Origin: an uncultured Pseudophaeobacter sp. | GTDB taxonomy: Bacteria > Pseudomonadota > Alphaproteobacteria > Rhodobacterales > Rhodobacteraceae | Direction: 5' to 3' | Assembly: GCA_905479575.1 (NCBI GenBank) | Contig: CAJQNB010000017.1 | Span: forward strand, 1 to 64,000 | Length of the DNA: 64,000 bases | Shown here: piece by piece, positions 26,263-35,681 of the stretch | Position numbering within the stretch: the first letter of the stretch is position 1 | How the letters are laid out: every line of letters begins with the position of its first letter | Notes under the pieces: generated by a model | Told to the model about the DNA's origin: nothing | The model's input: the letters and a program-made list of their open reading frames with translations, nothing else | The model's database searches: none | Translations under genes and position numbers: made by a program

Positions 26263-26997
26263 TCAGTCGATCTGATAGCTTGGCAATTGCGCCAGCGCGT
26301 TGCGCAGGGCGTCTCCCCAGCTTGAGGAGACCGCTTGGTAATAGGCATCGTCCACTTCGATCCGTGGCCTGGGGGTGGCGACAAAGCTGTCTTGGAAATA
26401 GACGTGCAGATCAAGGGGAAGCCCAACAGACAGATTGGCCTTTATTGTTGAATCAAACGAGACGATCAGCAGCTTAACAGCGTCTTCAAATGACATCTCG
26501 GGATCATAGGCCCGTACCAGGATTGGTTTGCCGTATTTGGCTTCGCCGATCTGGAAAAACGGATTGTCGTCAGTGATTTCAATAAAATTGCCTTCGGGGT
26601 AAATCATAAACATCGTAGGTGCCCCGCCTTTGATCTGACCCCCTACAATCACCGAGGCTTTGAATTTTGACGATGCTTGCTGGCCCTCGGAATGGCTATC
26701 GGCAATCACCTCTCGCAATGTCGAGCCAACAAGCCGGGCGATTTCGAACATCGTCGGCAGCTCCAATATGGAGGGGCTGCGTTCCGTTGTGACCTTTGAC
26801 CGTTCCTCCAGAAGGCTGATCAATGATTGAGTGGTTGCAAGATTGCCCGATGTCATCAGTGTGATGACCCGTTCGCCGGGAACATCCCATGTGAACATTT
26901 TCCGCGTGACCGAGAAGTTATCTACGCCTGCGTTGGTGCGGGTGTCGGACATGAAAACCAAGCCCTTGTTCAATCGTAGTCCGACGCAATAGGTCAT
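26263..26997 (-). CDS. Anbu, proteasome-like peptidase
   Basis: Anbu (ancestral beta subunit) is a bacterial Ntn-hydrolase related to HslV and proteasome beta subunits. The 244-residue protein starts MTYCVGLRLNKGLVFMSDTR; removing Met exposes Thr as nucleophile, and the following SDTRTNAGVDNFSVTRKM has the conserved Asp and Lys33-type lysine region. The middle GGQIKGGAPTMFMIYPEGNFIEIT is the usual beta-subunit strand. It is the last gene of a five-gene minus-strand operon with two transglutaminases, an ATP-grasp and an alpha-E protein, a grouping recorded for Anbu in many proteobacteria. The physiological substrate is unknown. Confidence 0.9.
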   Translation of the reverse strand: MTYCVGLRLNKGLVFMSDTRTNAGVDNFSVTRKMFTWDVPGERVITLMTSGNLATTQSLISLLEERSKVTTERSPSILELPTMFEIARLVGSTLREVIADSHSEGQQASSKFKASVIVGGQIKGGAPTMFMIYPEGNFIEITDDNPFFQIGEAKYGKPILVRAYDPEMSFEDAVKLLIVSFDSTIKANLSVGLPLDLHVYFQDSFVATPRPRIEVDDAYYQAVSSSWGDALRNALAQLPSYQID

Positions 26998-27044
26998 TGT
27001 TTTGGTCCAGTACGGGGTAGAGAGTTCGAAACAGTGTACCGTAT

Positions 27045-27842
27045 CTATTGCTGAATTTGCAGCGATACAATCATCGTCTCGTCCATAGCTCCCCTGCGAA
27101 TGCCCGTAATTGGCGCCGCATCCCGTGAATCAAGGCCGGTTGCGATCCTGACATATCGCTCATCCGGCGAAATACCATTGGAGACGTCAAAGCCGACCCA
27201 TCCCAGCCCCTCAATATGGGCCTCGGCCCAGGCGTGGCTGGCATCTTGATCGATCCGGTCGTCCATCATGAGATATCCGCTGACATAGCGCGCAGGAATG
27301 CCTGCCACCCGCGCCGCTGCAACGAAGATCTGCGCGTGGTCCTGGCAAACGCCACCACCAGCCTTCAACGCCTCTTCGGCGCTGGTTCCTGCAAAGGTGT
27401 TTGCTTCGCCATACGGGGCCGCTGCAAGAATTTCCTGTGACAATACGTGGAGATCGCTCAGCGTATCGCCTTTGGCCTTTATATGTTTGGCCAGCTTGCG
27501 AATGCCGCGTCCAGGTGTGGTGCGTGGTGTTGTTTGGCAAAAATGCCAAAGCGGCGCCTTGCCGTAAACTTTGCCGAAAATACCATCAGAGGAATGGGTT
27601 TCGACCACGCCTGAGACCTGAACAGAGACTTCGGTCGTGCCTGCATTGGCTTGAACCAACAGCGTTTGGTTTTGATATTGATCCTGAAACTCAAGCTCCT
27701 GAACCCCGCCGGAAATCGAGACATTCCAGTCCAGAACCGTTTGATGCTTGGTGGACATCGGGGTCAGGCGCACCTGTTGCAAGCCATAAGACACCGGCGC
27801 ATCGTAGGTGTATTTGGTCGTATGTGAGATTTCCAGTTTCAT
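27045..27842 (-). CDS. Transglutaminase-family cysteine peptidase
   Basis: The 265-residue cytoplasmic protein has the bacterial transglutaminase N-terminal beta domain (residues 1-85) and a papain-like core with the triad C166 (GGGVCQDHAQ), H203 (ASHAWAEAHI) and D219 (GWVGFDVSNG). Such proteins usually hydrolyse or transfer amide bonds in this genomic setting. It lies 12 bases downstream of the alpha-E gene and 47 bases upstream of Anbu, so a role in cleaving the product of the ATP-grasp enzyme is a reasonable inference. Confidence 0.88.
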   Translation of the reverse strand: MKLEISHTTKYTYDAPVSYGLQQVRLTPMSTKHQTVLDWNVSISGGVQELEFQDQYQNQTLLVQANAGTTEVSVQVSGVVETHSSDGIFGKVYGKAPLWHFCQTTPRTTPGRGIRKLAKHIKAKGDTLSDLHVLSQEILAAAPYGEANTFAGTSAEEALKAGGGVCQDHAQIFVAAARVAGIPARYVSGYLMMDDRIDQDASHAWAEAHIEGLGWVGFDVSNGISPDERYVRIATGLDSRDAAPITGIRRGAMDETMIVSLQIQQ

Positions 27843-27854
27843 AGTCTCAAACGC

Positions 27855-28796
27855 TTATCCGATGAACCGATAGTCTGTTTCAATCTGCTGCCCGATCGCG
27901 TTGATATCGTCGATAAAGGCTGTGATGAATTGATGCAGCCCCTCGTCAAAAACCGTTGCAATCGTGTGCGCACGCAGCCTGTCGCGCTGTGCGCTAATCA
28001 TGTCGTGACATGTCAGACGGGTGCCATAATCCTTGGCGAGAAATCCGAGACTTTCTTCCAGAATTCGGCTGCAAAAGGACAGGGACCGTGGAAAGCGGGG
28101 ATCCAGAATGAGGAAATCAGCGACGCTGGCGGGCGTCATGTTTTCATCATTGAGCCAGCGAAAAGACCGGTGCGCAGAAACCGAGCGTAAAATGGTTTCC
28201 CACTGCACATTATCCAAAGCGGATCCGACAAAACTGGCTGACGGTAGCAATGTGTAATACTTCACATCAATGATCCGTGCCGTATTGTCTGCCCGTTCCA
28301 ATGCGATGCCCATTTGGGTGAAATCATAAATATCATTGCGCAGCATGGTGCCGTGCATAGCACCGCGGACCAATGCGCTATGGCGGCGAATTTCTCCGAG
28401 CACGGCTGGCAGATCCGTTTCTTTTACAGGTGACTTGAGGGTCTTTTTCAGGCCCATCCAGCCTTCATTGACCGCTTCCCAGACTTCTGTGGTCAACGCG
28501 GTTCGAACCATACGGGCGTTGGTCCGTGCTTTTTCGACAGCTGAGAGAACACTCGACGGATTGGCGGGATCTCGCAGCAGGAAATCCACCACATATGCCG
28601 CCTCGTAGGAATCATATTTTGCGTCATAATGGCTACGCGCGCCCGCCGTGGTCACAACGGATTTCCATTCTGAGGCAGGATCATTGGACCGTGTCAGCGC
28701 AATGCGGAACCCGGCTTCGACAAGGCGCGCGGTATTCTCGCAGCGTTCCAAAAAGCGAAACATCCAATAGAGGCCACCAGCGGTTTTTCCAAGCAT
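27855..28796 (-). CDS. Alpha-E domain protein (DUF403)
   Basis: The 313-residue, largely helical protein matches the alpha-E family, which nearly always accompanies a circularly permuted ATP-grasp gene. Markers are the N-terminal MLGKTAGGLYWMFRFLERCENTARLVEAG and LERADNTARIIDVKYYTLLPS near residue 200, both rich in conserved Arg and Glu. Its biochemical role is not established. The start at 28796 is taken because GKTAGGLYW is the normal N-terminus; 14 extra residues are possible. It begins 4 bases after the ATP-grasp stop. Confidence 0.88.
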   Translation of the reverse strand: MLGKTAGGLYWMFRFLERCENTARLVEAGFRIALTRSNDPASEWKSVVTTAGARSHYDAKYDSYEAAYVVDFLLRDPANPSSVLSAVEKARTNARMVRTALTTEVWEAVNEGWMGLKKTLKSPVKETDLPAVLGEIRRHSALVRGAMHGTMLRNDIYDFTQMGIALERADNTARIIDVKYYTLLPSASFVGSALDNVQWETILRSVSAHRSFRWLNDENMTPASVADFLILDPRFPRSLSFCSRILEESLGFLAKDYGTRLTCHDMISAQRDRLRAHTIATVFDEGLHQFITAFIDDINAIGQQIETDYRFIG

Positions 28797-28800
28797 CCTG

Positions 28801-30228
28801 CTAGTCCTCCAGAACCCAAGTATCTTTGGTGCCGCCACCCTGGCTGGAGTTGACCACCAGGGAACCGGCCTTCAATGCCACGCGGGTCAGACCGCCCGGG
28901 GCGATGTTGATACTGTCCGGTGACACCAGGGCAAAGGGCCGTAAATCAACGTGACGCGGCGCAAGCCCTTTTTTGGCAAAGATGGGCACTGTCGACAAAG
29001 ACAAGGTCGGCTGCGCGATATAGTTGCCTGGGTTTCTGCGCAGTTTGGCAGCAAAGGATGACAGCTCTTTCTTGCTGGCTGCTGGCCCGACAAGCATCCC
29101 ATAGCCGCCCGATCCGTGAACCTCTTTCACCACCAGCTCTGCCAGATGATCTAGGACATAGGCCAGCGAGTCCGCCTCTGAACACCGCCAGGTCTGGACG
29201 TTTTTCAAAATTGCCTTCTCACCAGTATAAAATTCGATGATGTCGGGCATGTAGGAATAGATCGCTTTATCGTCAGCAATGCCCGTCCCCGGCGCGTTCG
29301 CAATGGTGATGTTTCCGGCACGGTAGACATCCATGATCCCCGGCACACCCAACATAGAGTCTGGGTTGAAATTCAGCGGGTCAAGATAATCATCATCGAC
29401 CCTGCGATACAGCACATCAATGTTCTTATAGCCCTTGGTCGTGCGCATCGCGATGTGGCCGTCCACAACCATCAGATCATGCCCTTCCACCAGCTCGACG
29501 CCCATCTGATCAGCCAGAAACGAATGCTCAAAATAGGCGGAGTTGTGAATTCCTGGCGTCAGAATGGCCACGGTGGGCTTGCCAGCGCAGCGCTCGGGCG
29601 CACAGGCGGCAAGCGAGCGCCGCAGGTTTTTGGGGTAGTCGCTCACGCGCTGAACTTTGATCTGGCTGAACAGTTCGGGAAACATATGCAGCATCGTTTC
29701 GCGATTCTCGAGCATGTAAGACACACCCGACGGTGTTCGGGCGTTGTCTTCGAGCACGTAGAAATCATCCTCACCCGTGCGCACAAGATCAGTGCCGACG
29801 ATGTGGGTGTACACTTTACCCGGTGGCGTGAACCCGATCATCTGCGGCAGGAACGCTTCATTGCGCGAAATCAGTTCGGTCGGCACGATCCCCGCACGTA
29901 GAATTTCTTGTCGGTGATAGATGTCATGCAAAAAGGCATTGATTGCACCCACACGTTGCTTGATCCCTTTGGATAATTTGGTCCACTCGCGGTTTGCAAT
30001 AATGCGGGGGATCAAGTCGAACGGGATCAATCTTTCTTGGGCGGCGGCTTGGCCATAGACATTAAAGGTGATGCCTGTGCGTCGGAAAAACGCCTCGGCT
30101 TCCTTTGATTTCTTTGAAAGACGCGCAGGGTCTTCGTTTGCAAACCACTTTTGGTATTCGGCGTATGGAGCGCGGACGCCATCTGAACCCAAAAGCATTT
30201 CATCAAAGTGGAGACGTTCTAAATCCAT
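28801..30228 (-). CDS. Circularly permuted ATP-grasp type 2 ligase
   Basis: The 475-residue protein belongs to the DUF404/DUF407 group of circularly permuted ATP-grasp enzymes, predicted to form amide bonds from carboxylates at the cost of ATP. Recognisable parts are RTGITFNVYGQ (near 50), RTGEDDFYVLEDNARTPSGVSYMLENR (near 170-196) with acidic metal-binding residues, LVVKEVHGSGGYGMLVGP (near 375-392, nucleotide loop) and the C-terminal VVNSSQGGGTKDTWVL. It is the second gene in the operon. The partners suggest synthesis of a peptide or peptide tag whose identity is unknown. Confidence 0.88.
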   Translation of the reverse strand: MDLERLHFDEMLLGSDGVRAPYAEYQKWFANEDPARLSKKSKEAEAFFRRTGITFNVYGQAAAQERLIPFDLIPRIIANREWTKLSKGIKQRVGAINAFLHDIYHRQEILRAGIVPTELISRNEAFLPQMIGFTPPGKVYTHIVGTDLVRTGEDDFYVLEDNARTPSGVSYMLENRETMLHMFPELFSQIKVQRVSDYPKNLRRSLAACAPERCAGKPTVAILTPGIHNSAYFEHSFLADQMGVELVEGHDLMVVDGHIAMRTTKGYKNIDVLYRRVDDDYLDPLNFNPDSMLGVPGIMDVYRAGNITIANAPGTGIADDKAIYSYMPDIIEFYTGEKAILKNVQTWRCSEADSLAYVLDHLAELVVKEVHGSGGYGMLVGPAASKKELSSFAAKLRRNPGNYIAQPTLSLSTVPIFAKKGLAPRHVDLRPFALVSPDSINIAPGGLTRVALKAGSLVVNSSQGGGTKDTWVLED

Positions 30229-30276
30229 ATAAACACGTTAAGGGTTTATGAAGGTTTGGCAAATGGAAGTGTTGAA

Positions 30277-31056
30277 TTATACGCTGCGCGCCACATTAAC
30301 TGCCTGTTTTTTGAGCAACATACTGCCGTAGGACGTCATAAAAGACACGTCTGCAGCGTCTCTGCCCACACCAATGCGCGCAATTTCACTCGCTTTTGCC
30401 ATGCCCGTCGGGTCAACCAAATGCCACTGATTTTCTAGATAAACCTCTGCCACGGCATGAAAATCCTGGGGCGTAACATCTGGTGCATAGGCACTCACAA
30501 ATCGGGCGGGAATACCCACGGAACGCGCCATAGCGATCAAAACATGTGCATAGTCGCGACAAACGCCTGCACGAGCCCCAAAACTGTCCGTTGCGGTTGT
30601 CAGACCATGGCTTGCAAAGCTGTCATATGTGAATTGATTCTCAATCCAATCGGACATTGCCACAATCAACCGGCCACCAGAGGCCGCCCCAAACAAAGCT
30701 GGGACAGAATTGGCGAAGTCTTCTGGATGGCAATATCGTGAGGGCATAAGGAACTTTGTGACCTCGCTGGGAAGCTGGCGCAGCTCTGTGGCCGCGAGCT
30801 CAGCCAATACAGCTGTTTTTCGATCCACCATGACCTGCGTTTGATACATGCATTCAAATTCACCGGCCACGCGGAGCCAACGCCTTGTTCCAACCTGTTC
30901 TTCACCGGAAACAATACTGGTTTCAACATCGGGTGAGAGGCAAAATTGCGTGTTCTGCAAGCGCTGCTCGGTATCCTGCGCCGCCTCGATCTGCAGCAAT
31001 AAATCGCAGGGGTGCTCAGATCTGTAGATGAGATGGGCCTGGATCGATAGAAGCAA
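30277..31056 (-). CDS. Transglutaminase-like protein, first gene of Anbu operon
   Basis: The 259-residue protein has the same two-part layout as the second transglutaminase but is divergent in sequence. The triad is C166 (ARAGVCRDYA), H200 (QDFHAVAEVY) and D215 (HLVDPTGMA). I place the start at a TTG (31056) because GAAGGA sits 6 bases upstream and the protein then begins directly with the first beta strand (LLSIQAHLIYRS). A TTG at 31089 is an alternative. The 48-base gap to the ATP-grasp gene suggests one transcript. Confidence 0.83.
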   Translation of the reverse strand: MLLSIQAHLIYRSEHPCDLLLQIEAAQDTEQRLQNTQFCLSPDVETSIVSGEEQVGTRRWLRVAGEFECMYQTQVMVDRKTAVLAELAATELRQLPSEVTKFLMPSRYCHPEDFANSVPALFGAASGGRLIVAMSDWIENQFTYDSFASHGLTTATDSFGARAGVCRDYAHVLIAMARSVGIPARFVSAYAPDVTPQDFHAVAEVYLENQWHLVDPTGMAKASEIARIGVGRDAADVSFMTSYGSMLLKKQAVNVARSV

Positions 31057-31322
31057 GACGTATCCTTCCAATGCAAAAACGCAAGACAAGCAGGCTCACA
31101 CTTTCCGCCCTGAGTGTCGATGCATTTTCAAACAGCGGCCAGAACGCCGGCTCGGTTACCCAAACGTCCAAGCAGACATTCATCGCTTAACGGCAACTTG
31201 CTCTCTCTGGGCTCGGGCCCGTCGCTGGCTGAACATGAGGCAAAGGTTTGCTCTGGCTGTTTTTATTAGACCCAGCATATCGCCTTGGCCCCGTTCAGCC
31301 GAGCAAAGGCTGCCGCAGGGGC

Positions 31323-31730
31323 TCAAAGCCCGAGCAATTGCGCCTCCAGGGATTTTGCGCGGGCTGTTTTCAGCCGCCGTTTTTCAGTCTTTGCCATATC
31401 ACCCACGGCGGTTTTGCGGCCAAAGGTCTGGCGCAGACGATCCATCGCCATCAGTTTGCGGGCGGTGACCTGCGCCAGCTGCATGTTAAGATTGCGGCGC
31501 GTGTTCAAATGCCAGCCCTCCCACAACAGATCAGCCCCCAGGGCCTTCATCGGCATGTCGCTATCAGCCTCTGAACGGGCCTCACGAACCTGGGCCTCCA
31601 ATTTGGTCAACTGGCCACGCAGCCGCGCCTCTTGGTCCAAGATGGGTTTGATTTTGGCGTGTTCTTTCAGATACTGCGCTTCGGTGACAGCAGCCATCTG
31701 TTTGAGCATGGCCATCTTTTGTTTCATCAC
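31323..31730 (-). CDS. Coiled-coil protein of flagellar block (FliJ-like?)
   Basis: The 135-residue protein is highly charged and almost wholly helical, with a heptad-rich stretch at about residues 10-60 (Met-rich start, then AHAKIKPILDQEARLRGQL-type repeats) and a basic C-terminus. I do not recognise the family with certainty. Size, composition and linkage to the export genes would fit a FliJ-like export chaperone or a roseobacter-specific flagellar protein. Its start overlaps the flhB stop by 4 bases, so it is the last gene of flhA-fliR-flhB. Confidence 0.55.
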   Translation of the reverse strand: MMKQKMAMLKQMAAVTEAQYLKEHAKIKPILDQEARLRGQLTKLEAQVREARSEADSDMPMKALGADLLWEGWHLNTRRNLNMQLAQVTARKLMAMDRLRQTFGRKTAVGDMAKTEKRRLKTARAKSLEAQLLGL

Positions 31731-32809
31731 AGACCTCCCTTGGCGCGTTCGCGCATCTCATCAGCAAAGCGGATCGCCGCAGCCACCGGTGCGTAATATT
31801 CTTCTTCAACCTCGTCACCGATCCCGATGGTGGCGTAAAGTGCCCGCGCCGTTGGCGGATCACTGTGGATCGGAATGGCGTTTTCATTGGCGATCCGGCG
31901 AATGGTCGCCGCGACCTCATCCACACCTTTGGCCACGCAGACCGGCGCCGTACCGGCACCGCCCTCCCATTTCAGCGCCACCGCATAGTGGGTCGGGTTG
32001 ACGATCACAACGCTGGCCTCTGGCACCGCAGCCATCATCTGGCCCGTGGCAATTTCCATGGCTTTTTGACGTCGCTTGCCCTTCATATGGGGATCGCCTT
32101 CGGCGTCCTTGTTTTCGTCTTGGATTTCCTTGCGTGACATCATGTTCTTGCGACGATGTTCATCGTGCTGGAAAATCGCATCCACCACCCCGATGGTGAT
32201 CGAGATCAGCAAGGCAATCACCAGGAACTCCATTCCCAGCTCTGCCAGCATCTTGATCACCGACGAGGCCCCGGTTGCCGAGGAAGCGATCATCTCGGGC
32301 ATCCGGTTATTGAGATAAACCCCAAGACAGATCGAATATATCATCAGCTTGAAGGCGCTTTTGCCAAACTCAAACAGCCCAGCACGACCAAACTTGTTCT
32401 TGGCGTTGGAAATAATCGAAAGCCGCGACATCTTTGGTTCAAGCTTGCTGGGCGCAAAGACCAGTGCCCGTTGGCCGACGATGGATAACAGAACCAGCAC
32501 AAAGGGAATGATAAACAGCGGCAGCAGAGGCCAGACCAATGCCGCAATCATGCCGCCAACCGGTGGCGTTCCATTGCCGGAAAACAGCTGTTTCGCCAGC
32601 CGGTCGGGCTGGTCGATAATTGACATCAACACAGTGCCAAATTCGGTCACCATACCGTGGCCAGCCGCATATAAGGCGACGACCAACCCCATATAGGCGG
32701 CGGCGACGGAAAGGTCGGTTGATTTGGCAACCTCACCTTTCTCCCGCGCTTTGCGCAGCTTGGCCTCCGTTGGCTCAAATGACTTGTCTGAATCGTCGTC
32801 GCCGCTCAT
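31727..32809 (-). CDS. flhB: Flagellar export apparatus switch protein FlhB
   Basis: FlhB sits in the export gate and switches from rod/hook to filament substrates after self-cleavage. The 360-residue protein has a charged N-terminus (DKSFEPTEAKLRKAREKGEV), four membrane helices and the cytoplasmic autocleavage motif NPTH in SVVIVNPTHYAVALKW. Its start overlaps the fliR stop by one base. Together with flhA and fliR it encodes most of the gate; fliQ is not in the window. Confidence 0.96.
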   Translation of the reverse strand: MSGDDDSDKSFEPTEAKLRKAREKGEVAKSTDLSVAAAYMGLVVALYAAGHGMVTEFGTVLMSIIDQPDRLAKQLFSGNGTPPVGGMIAALVWPLLPLFIIPFVLVLLSIVGQRALVFAPSKLEPKMSRLSIISNAKNKFGRAGLFEFGKSAFKLMIYSICLGVYLNNRMPEMIASSATGASSVIKMLAELGMEFLVIALLISITIGVVDAIFQHDEHRRKNMMSRKEIQDENKDAEGDPHMKGKRRQKAMEIATGQMMAAVPEASVVIVNPTHYAVALKWEGGAGTAPVCVAKGVDEVAATIRRIANENAIPIHSDPPTARALYATIGIGDEVEEEYYAPVAAAIRFADEMRERAKGGL

Positions 32810-33585
32810 TACAAGCCACCTCCGGGATCAGCAAAAAAGGTCATCATCTCGCGCATCCAGACATCCAGGATCATCGGGCTGGCAACCATCAGAATGAACA
32901 GACCACCAAAGGTGATTACCGGCGCACCAACAAAAAACACCATCAACTGAGGCATGGCACGGTTGATCACGCCCAGCGCCAGATTGTAGATCACCGCCGT
33001 AATGAGAAAAGGCGCCGCCAGGGTGAAGGCCATGTAGAACGCGCGGGCGATCCGGTGTATGCCCCATTCGGAAAAACCAGCGGGCGCAGGGTAATCGCCG
33101 AGCGGAAAAATCTGGTAGGAATAGATCAAAAACTCCGCCACCCGGACATGCAGCCCCATCATCACCGCCAGCGCCAGGCCTGACACCAGCAACACTGCCC
33201 CCATTGCCGGCAGGGAATCGGCGCCGATATTGCCCAGAACCTGCGACAGGGAGGTGCTTTGCGCTGCAATTGTGCCAGCGATCTGCAACCCCATGAGAAA
33301 CAGCCGCACCGAGATCCCCAAGGCCAGGCCAACAATGGCCTCGCTGGTGGCTAAACCAGCAAAATGCAGCGGTGATGTCGGCTCTGGAAACAGGGGCAAG
33401 GCCGGCGCCACGACAAAGGTAAAAGCAACGGCAATCGCCAGCTTAATATTCATCGGGACATATTGTTCACCAAAGGCTGGCAGCACTGAGGTCATGGCAC
33501 CAACCCGCAAGAAGACAATGGCAAAATGCCAGAAACTCGCTCCGAGAAACGCCCGCAACTCTGGAGGCAGATCCAGCAGTGTCAT
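32809..33585 (-). CDS. fliR: Flagellar export protein FliR
   Basis: FliR is a core membrane subunit of the flagellar type III export gate. The 258-residue protein has about six hydrophobic helices, with the conserved FLRVGAMTSVLPAFGEQYVPMNIKLAIAVAFT region near residues 25-55 and a C-terminal membrane pair. It overlaps flhA by 4 bases and flhB by one, indicating translational coupling within flhA-fliR-flhB. Confidence 0.95.
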   Translation of the reverse strand: MTLLDLPPELRAFLGASFWHFAIVFLRVGAMTSVLPAFGEQYVPMNIKLAIAVAFTFVVAPALPLFPEPTSPLHFAGLATSEAIVGLALGISVRLFLMGLQIAGTIAAQSTSLSQVLGNIGADSLPAMGAVLLVSGLALAVMMGLHVRVAEFLIYSYQIFPLGDYPAPAGFSEWGIHRIARAFYMAFTLAAPFLITAVIYNLALGVINRAMPQLMVFFVGAPVITFGGLFILMVASPMILDVWMREMMTFFADPGGGL

Positions 33586-35681
33586 GCGGCAACCATTCCA
33601 ACCAATGCCGGGCGGGCTTCCAGACCAATTTCCTCAAACGAGAGCACCGGATTGGTGATGCCACGGGATTTCAGAATGGTGCGCAGATAGCGACGGCGGC
33701 GGGTAGAGGTCACCACGGCGGCAAAGACGCCCTGTTCTGTCACAGTGTTCAGGCGCTCGCTCAGACCCTCTGCCAAGCGGTTGAACATATCAGGCGGCAG
33801 GGCCACATCGAGATTGCCGGCGCTGACATCCACCTGATAGGTCGAAAAGGTATCCTCCCACTCTGGCGCCAATTGGATCAGCGGGATGGTGCCATCTTCG
33901 CGTTTCATCTCGGCAACCAGCTGGAAACCGAGGCGCTGACGCACCTGTTCGCAGATTACCTCTGGCTGGGTAGAGTGGATGCGTGCCTCTGCAATGGCCT
34001 CCAGAATCAGAGGAATATTGCGGATCGACACCCGCTCTTCCAACAGCAGGCGCAGGACCGCATGCAGGGTATCCAATGGCACCTTGTCGGGCACCAGATC
34101 CTCCAGCAGCTTGCGGTTGGCTTCGGCGCGGAACGGATCCGACAGCTCGGTCATTTCATTCAGCAGGCGGCGCAGGGATTTGAAGGTCAGCAAGCGGGCA
34201 AAGTTCTGCTTGATCACTTCCAGAAGATGCGTTGCCAAGATTTCCGGTGGGGTCACGACCGTGGCACCCGCAAGAACAGCATCCTGTTGTTGCGCCGCAT
34301 TAATCCAGCGGGCTGGCGCGCCATAGACGGGCTCGGTTACGTCCGTCCCTGGGGGCAGCGCACTATGGTTGTCGGGCATCAAGGCCAGGACCATATCCGG
34401 GTGTAGCGTCCCCCGCACCTGTTCGACCCCCTGCACTTTCACCACATAGGTTCCGCGCACCAGATCCGCCTGATCTGTGAGACGGATTTCGGGCAAAATC
34501 AGGCCAAAGCTGGTGGCAATATGGGTCCGCATGTTGGCGATACGCGCGTCTAACCCGGTGCCGGCATCCAGCACCATGCTGACCAGATCCGGGGCAAACT
34601 CCAGGTGCAAATCGTCAAGATCAAGGATATCGCCCAGCGCCTTGCTCGGCGTTGGATTGGCGGTTTCCTCCATCTCGTCTTCGATTTCGGCGTCTTCTTT
34701 GGCCTTGATTTTCACCTGAATACGATAGGCCGCAAAGCCCAGAACCGCCCCCCCGATAACAAAGGGTAGGAACGGCAGGCCAGGGACCAGCGCAAACATC
34801 ACCATCAGCACCGCAACCGTGGCCAGGGCCGCCGGGTGTTTGCCAAACTGATCCATCAGCGCGATATCGGTCGCGCCGGTGGCCCCACCACGGGCCAGCA
34901 ACAGCGCCGCAGCAATCGAGATGATGACCGATGGGATTTGCGAAACCAGCCCATCCCCAACAGTCAGGATTGCATAGGTTTCAAAAGCCGTCGCAACTGG
35001 CATCCCGTGGACAATAACGCCCATCACCAGACCCATCACCAGGTTCAACAGCGTAATAAGCAGACCGGCAACCGCGTCCCCTTTGACAAATTTCGACGCC
35101 CCATCCAGCGAGCCAAAGAAGGTGGTTTCCTTCTGGTCGTTCTCGCGGCGTTCCTTGGCGGTGGCATGGTCGATCGCGCCTGCCGACATATCGGCGTCAA
35201 TCGCCATCTGTTTGCCCGGCATCCCGTCCAGGGCAAAACGTGCACCAACTTCGGCCATCCGGGCCGCGCCCTTGTTGATGACCATGAAGTTAACAATGAG
35301 CAGGACGCCAAAGGTCACCAGACCCAGAAACACGCTGCCGCTCATGACAAACTGAGCAAAGCCCTGGATCACATCGCCGGCCGCATCCGTACCGGTATGA
35401 CCCTGGCCGATGATCAGCTTGGTCGACGAAATATTCAGCGACAGGCGCAGCATCAAGGAGGCCAGCAGGATCGTCGGGAAGGACGAGAAATCCAGCGGCC
35501 GCTCGATGAACAGGGTAATGGTGAAGATCAGGATTGCCAGGCCAAAAGACGCGGCAAGGCCCACATCTAGTACCCAGGCTGGCATGGGCAGGATCATCAT
35601 CACGATGATCGCCATCAGAGCCAGCGCCAAAAGCACTGTCGGGCTAAAAAGCTGTTGAGCGGTAAATTTAGGCACGAGCAT
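33582..35681 (-). CDS. flhA: Flagellar export gate protein FlhA
   Basis: FlhA forms the nonameric export gate. With ATG at 35681 it has 699 residues, the family norm; the in-frame TTG at 35699 adds six residues and lacks a better ribosome site. The first half has about eight membrane helices with the FHIPEP-type cytoplasmic loop (GARFALDGMPGKQMAIDADMSAG near 148-170). The second half is the cytoplasmic substrate-docking domain. It heads the export operon. The region upstream shows only a degenerate CtrA-like site about 320 bases away. Confidence 0.96.
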   Translation of the reverse strand: MLVPKFTAQQLFSPTVLLALALMAIIVMMILPMPAWVLDVGLAASFGLAILIFTITLFIERPLDFSSFPTILLASLMLRLSLNISSTKLIIGQGHTGTDAAGDVIQGFAQFVMSGSVFLGLVTFGVLLIVNFMVINKGAARMAEVGARFALDGMPGKQMAIDADMSAGAIDHATAKERRENDQKETTFFGSLDGASKFVKGDAVAGLLITLLNLVMGLVMGVIVHGMPVATAFETYAILTVGDGLVSQIPSVIISIAAALLLARGGATGATDIALMDQFGKHPAALATVAVLMVMFALVPGLPFLPFVIGGAVLGFAAYRIQVKIKAKEDAEIEDEMEETANPTPSKALGDILDLDDLHLEFAPDLVSMVLDAGTGLDARIANMRTHIATSFGLILPEIRLTDQADLVRGTYVVKVQGVEQVRGTLHPDMVLALMPDNHSALPPGTDVTEPVYGAPARWINAAQQQDAVLAGATVVTPPEILATHLLEVIKQNFARLLTFKSLRRLLNEMTELSDPFRAEANRKLLEDLVPDKVPLDTLHAVLRLLLEERVSIRNIPLILEAIAEARIHSTQPEVICEQVRQRLGFQLVAEMKREDGTIPLIQLAPEWEDTFSTYQVDVSAGNLDVALPPDMFNRLAEGLSERLNTVTEQGVFAAVVTSTRRRRYLRTILKSRGITNPVLSFEEIGLEARPALVGMVAA

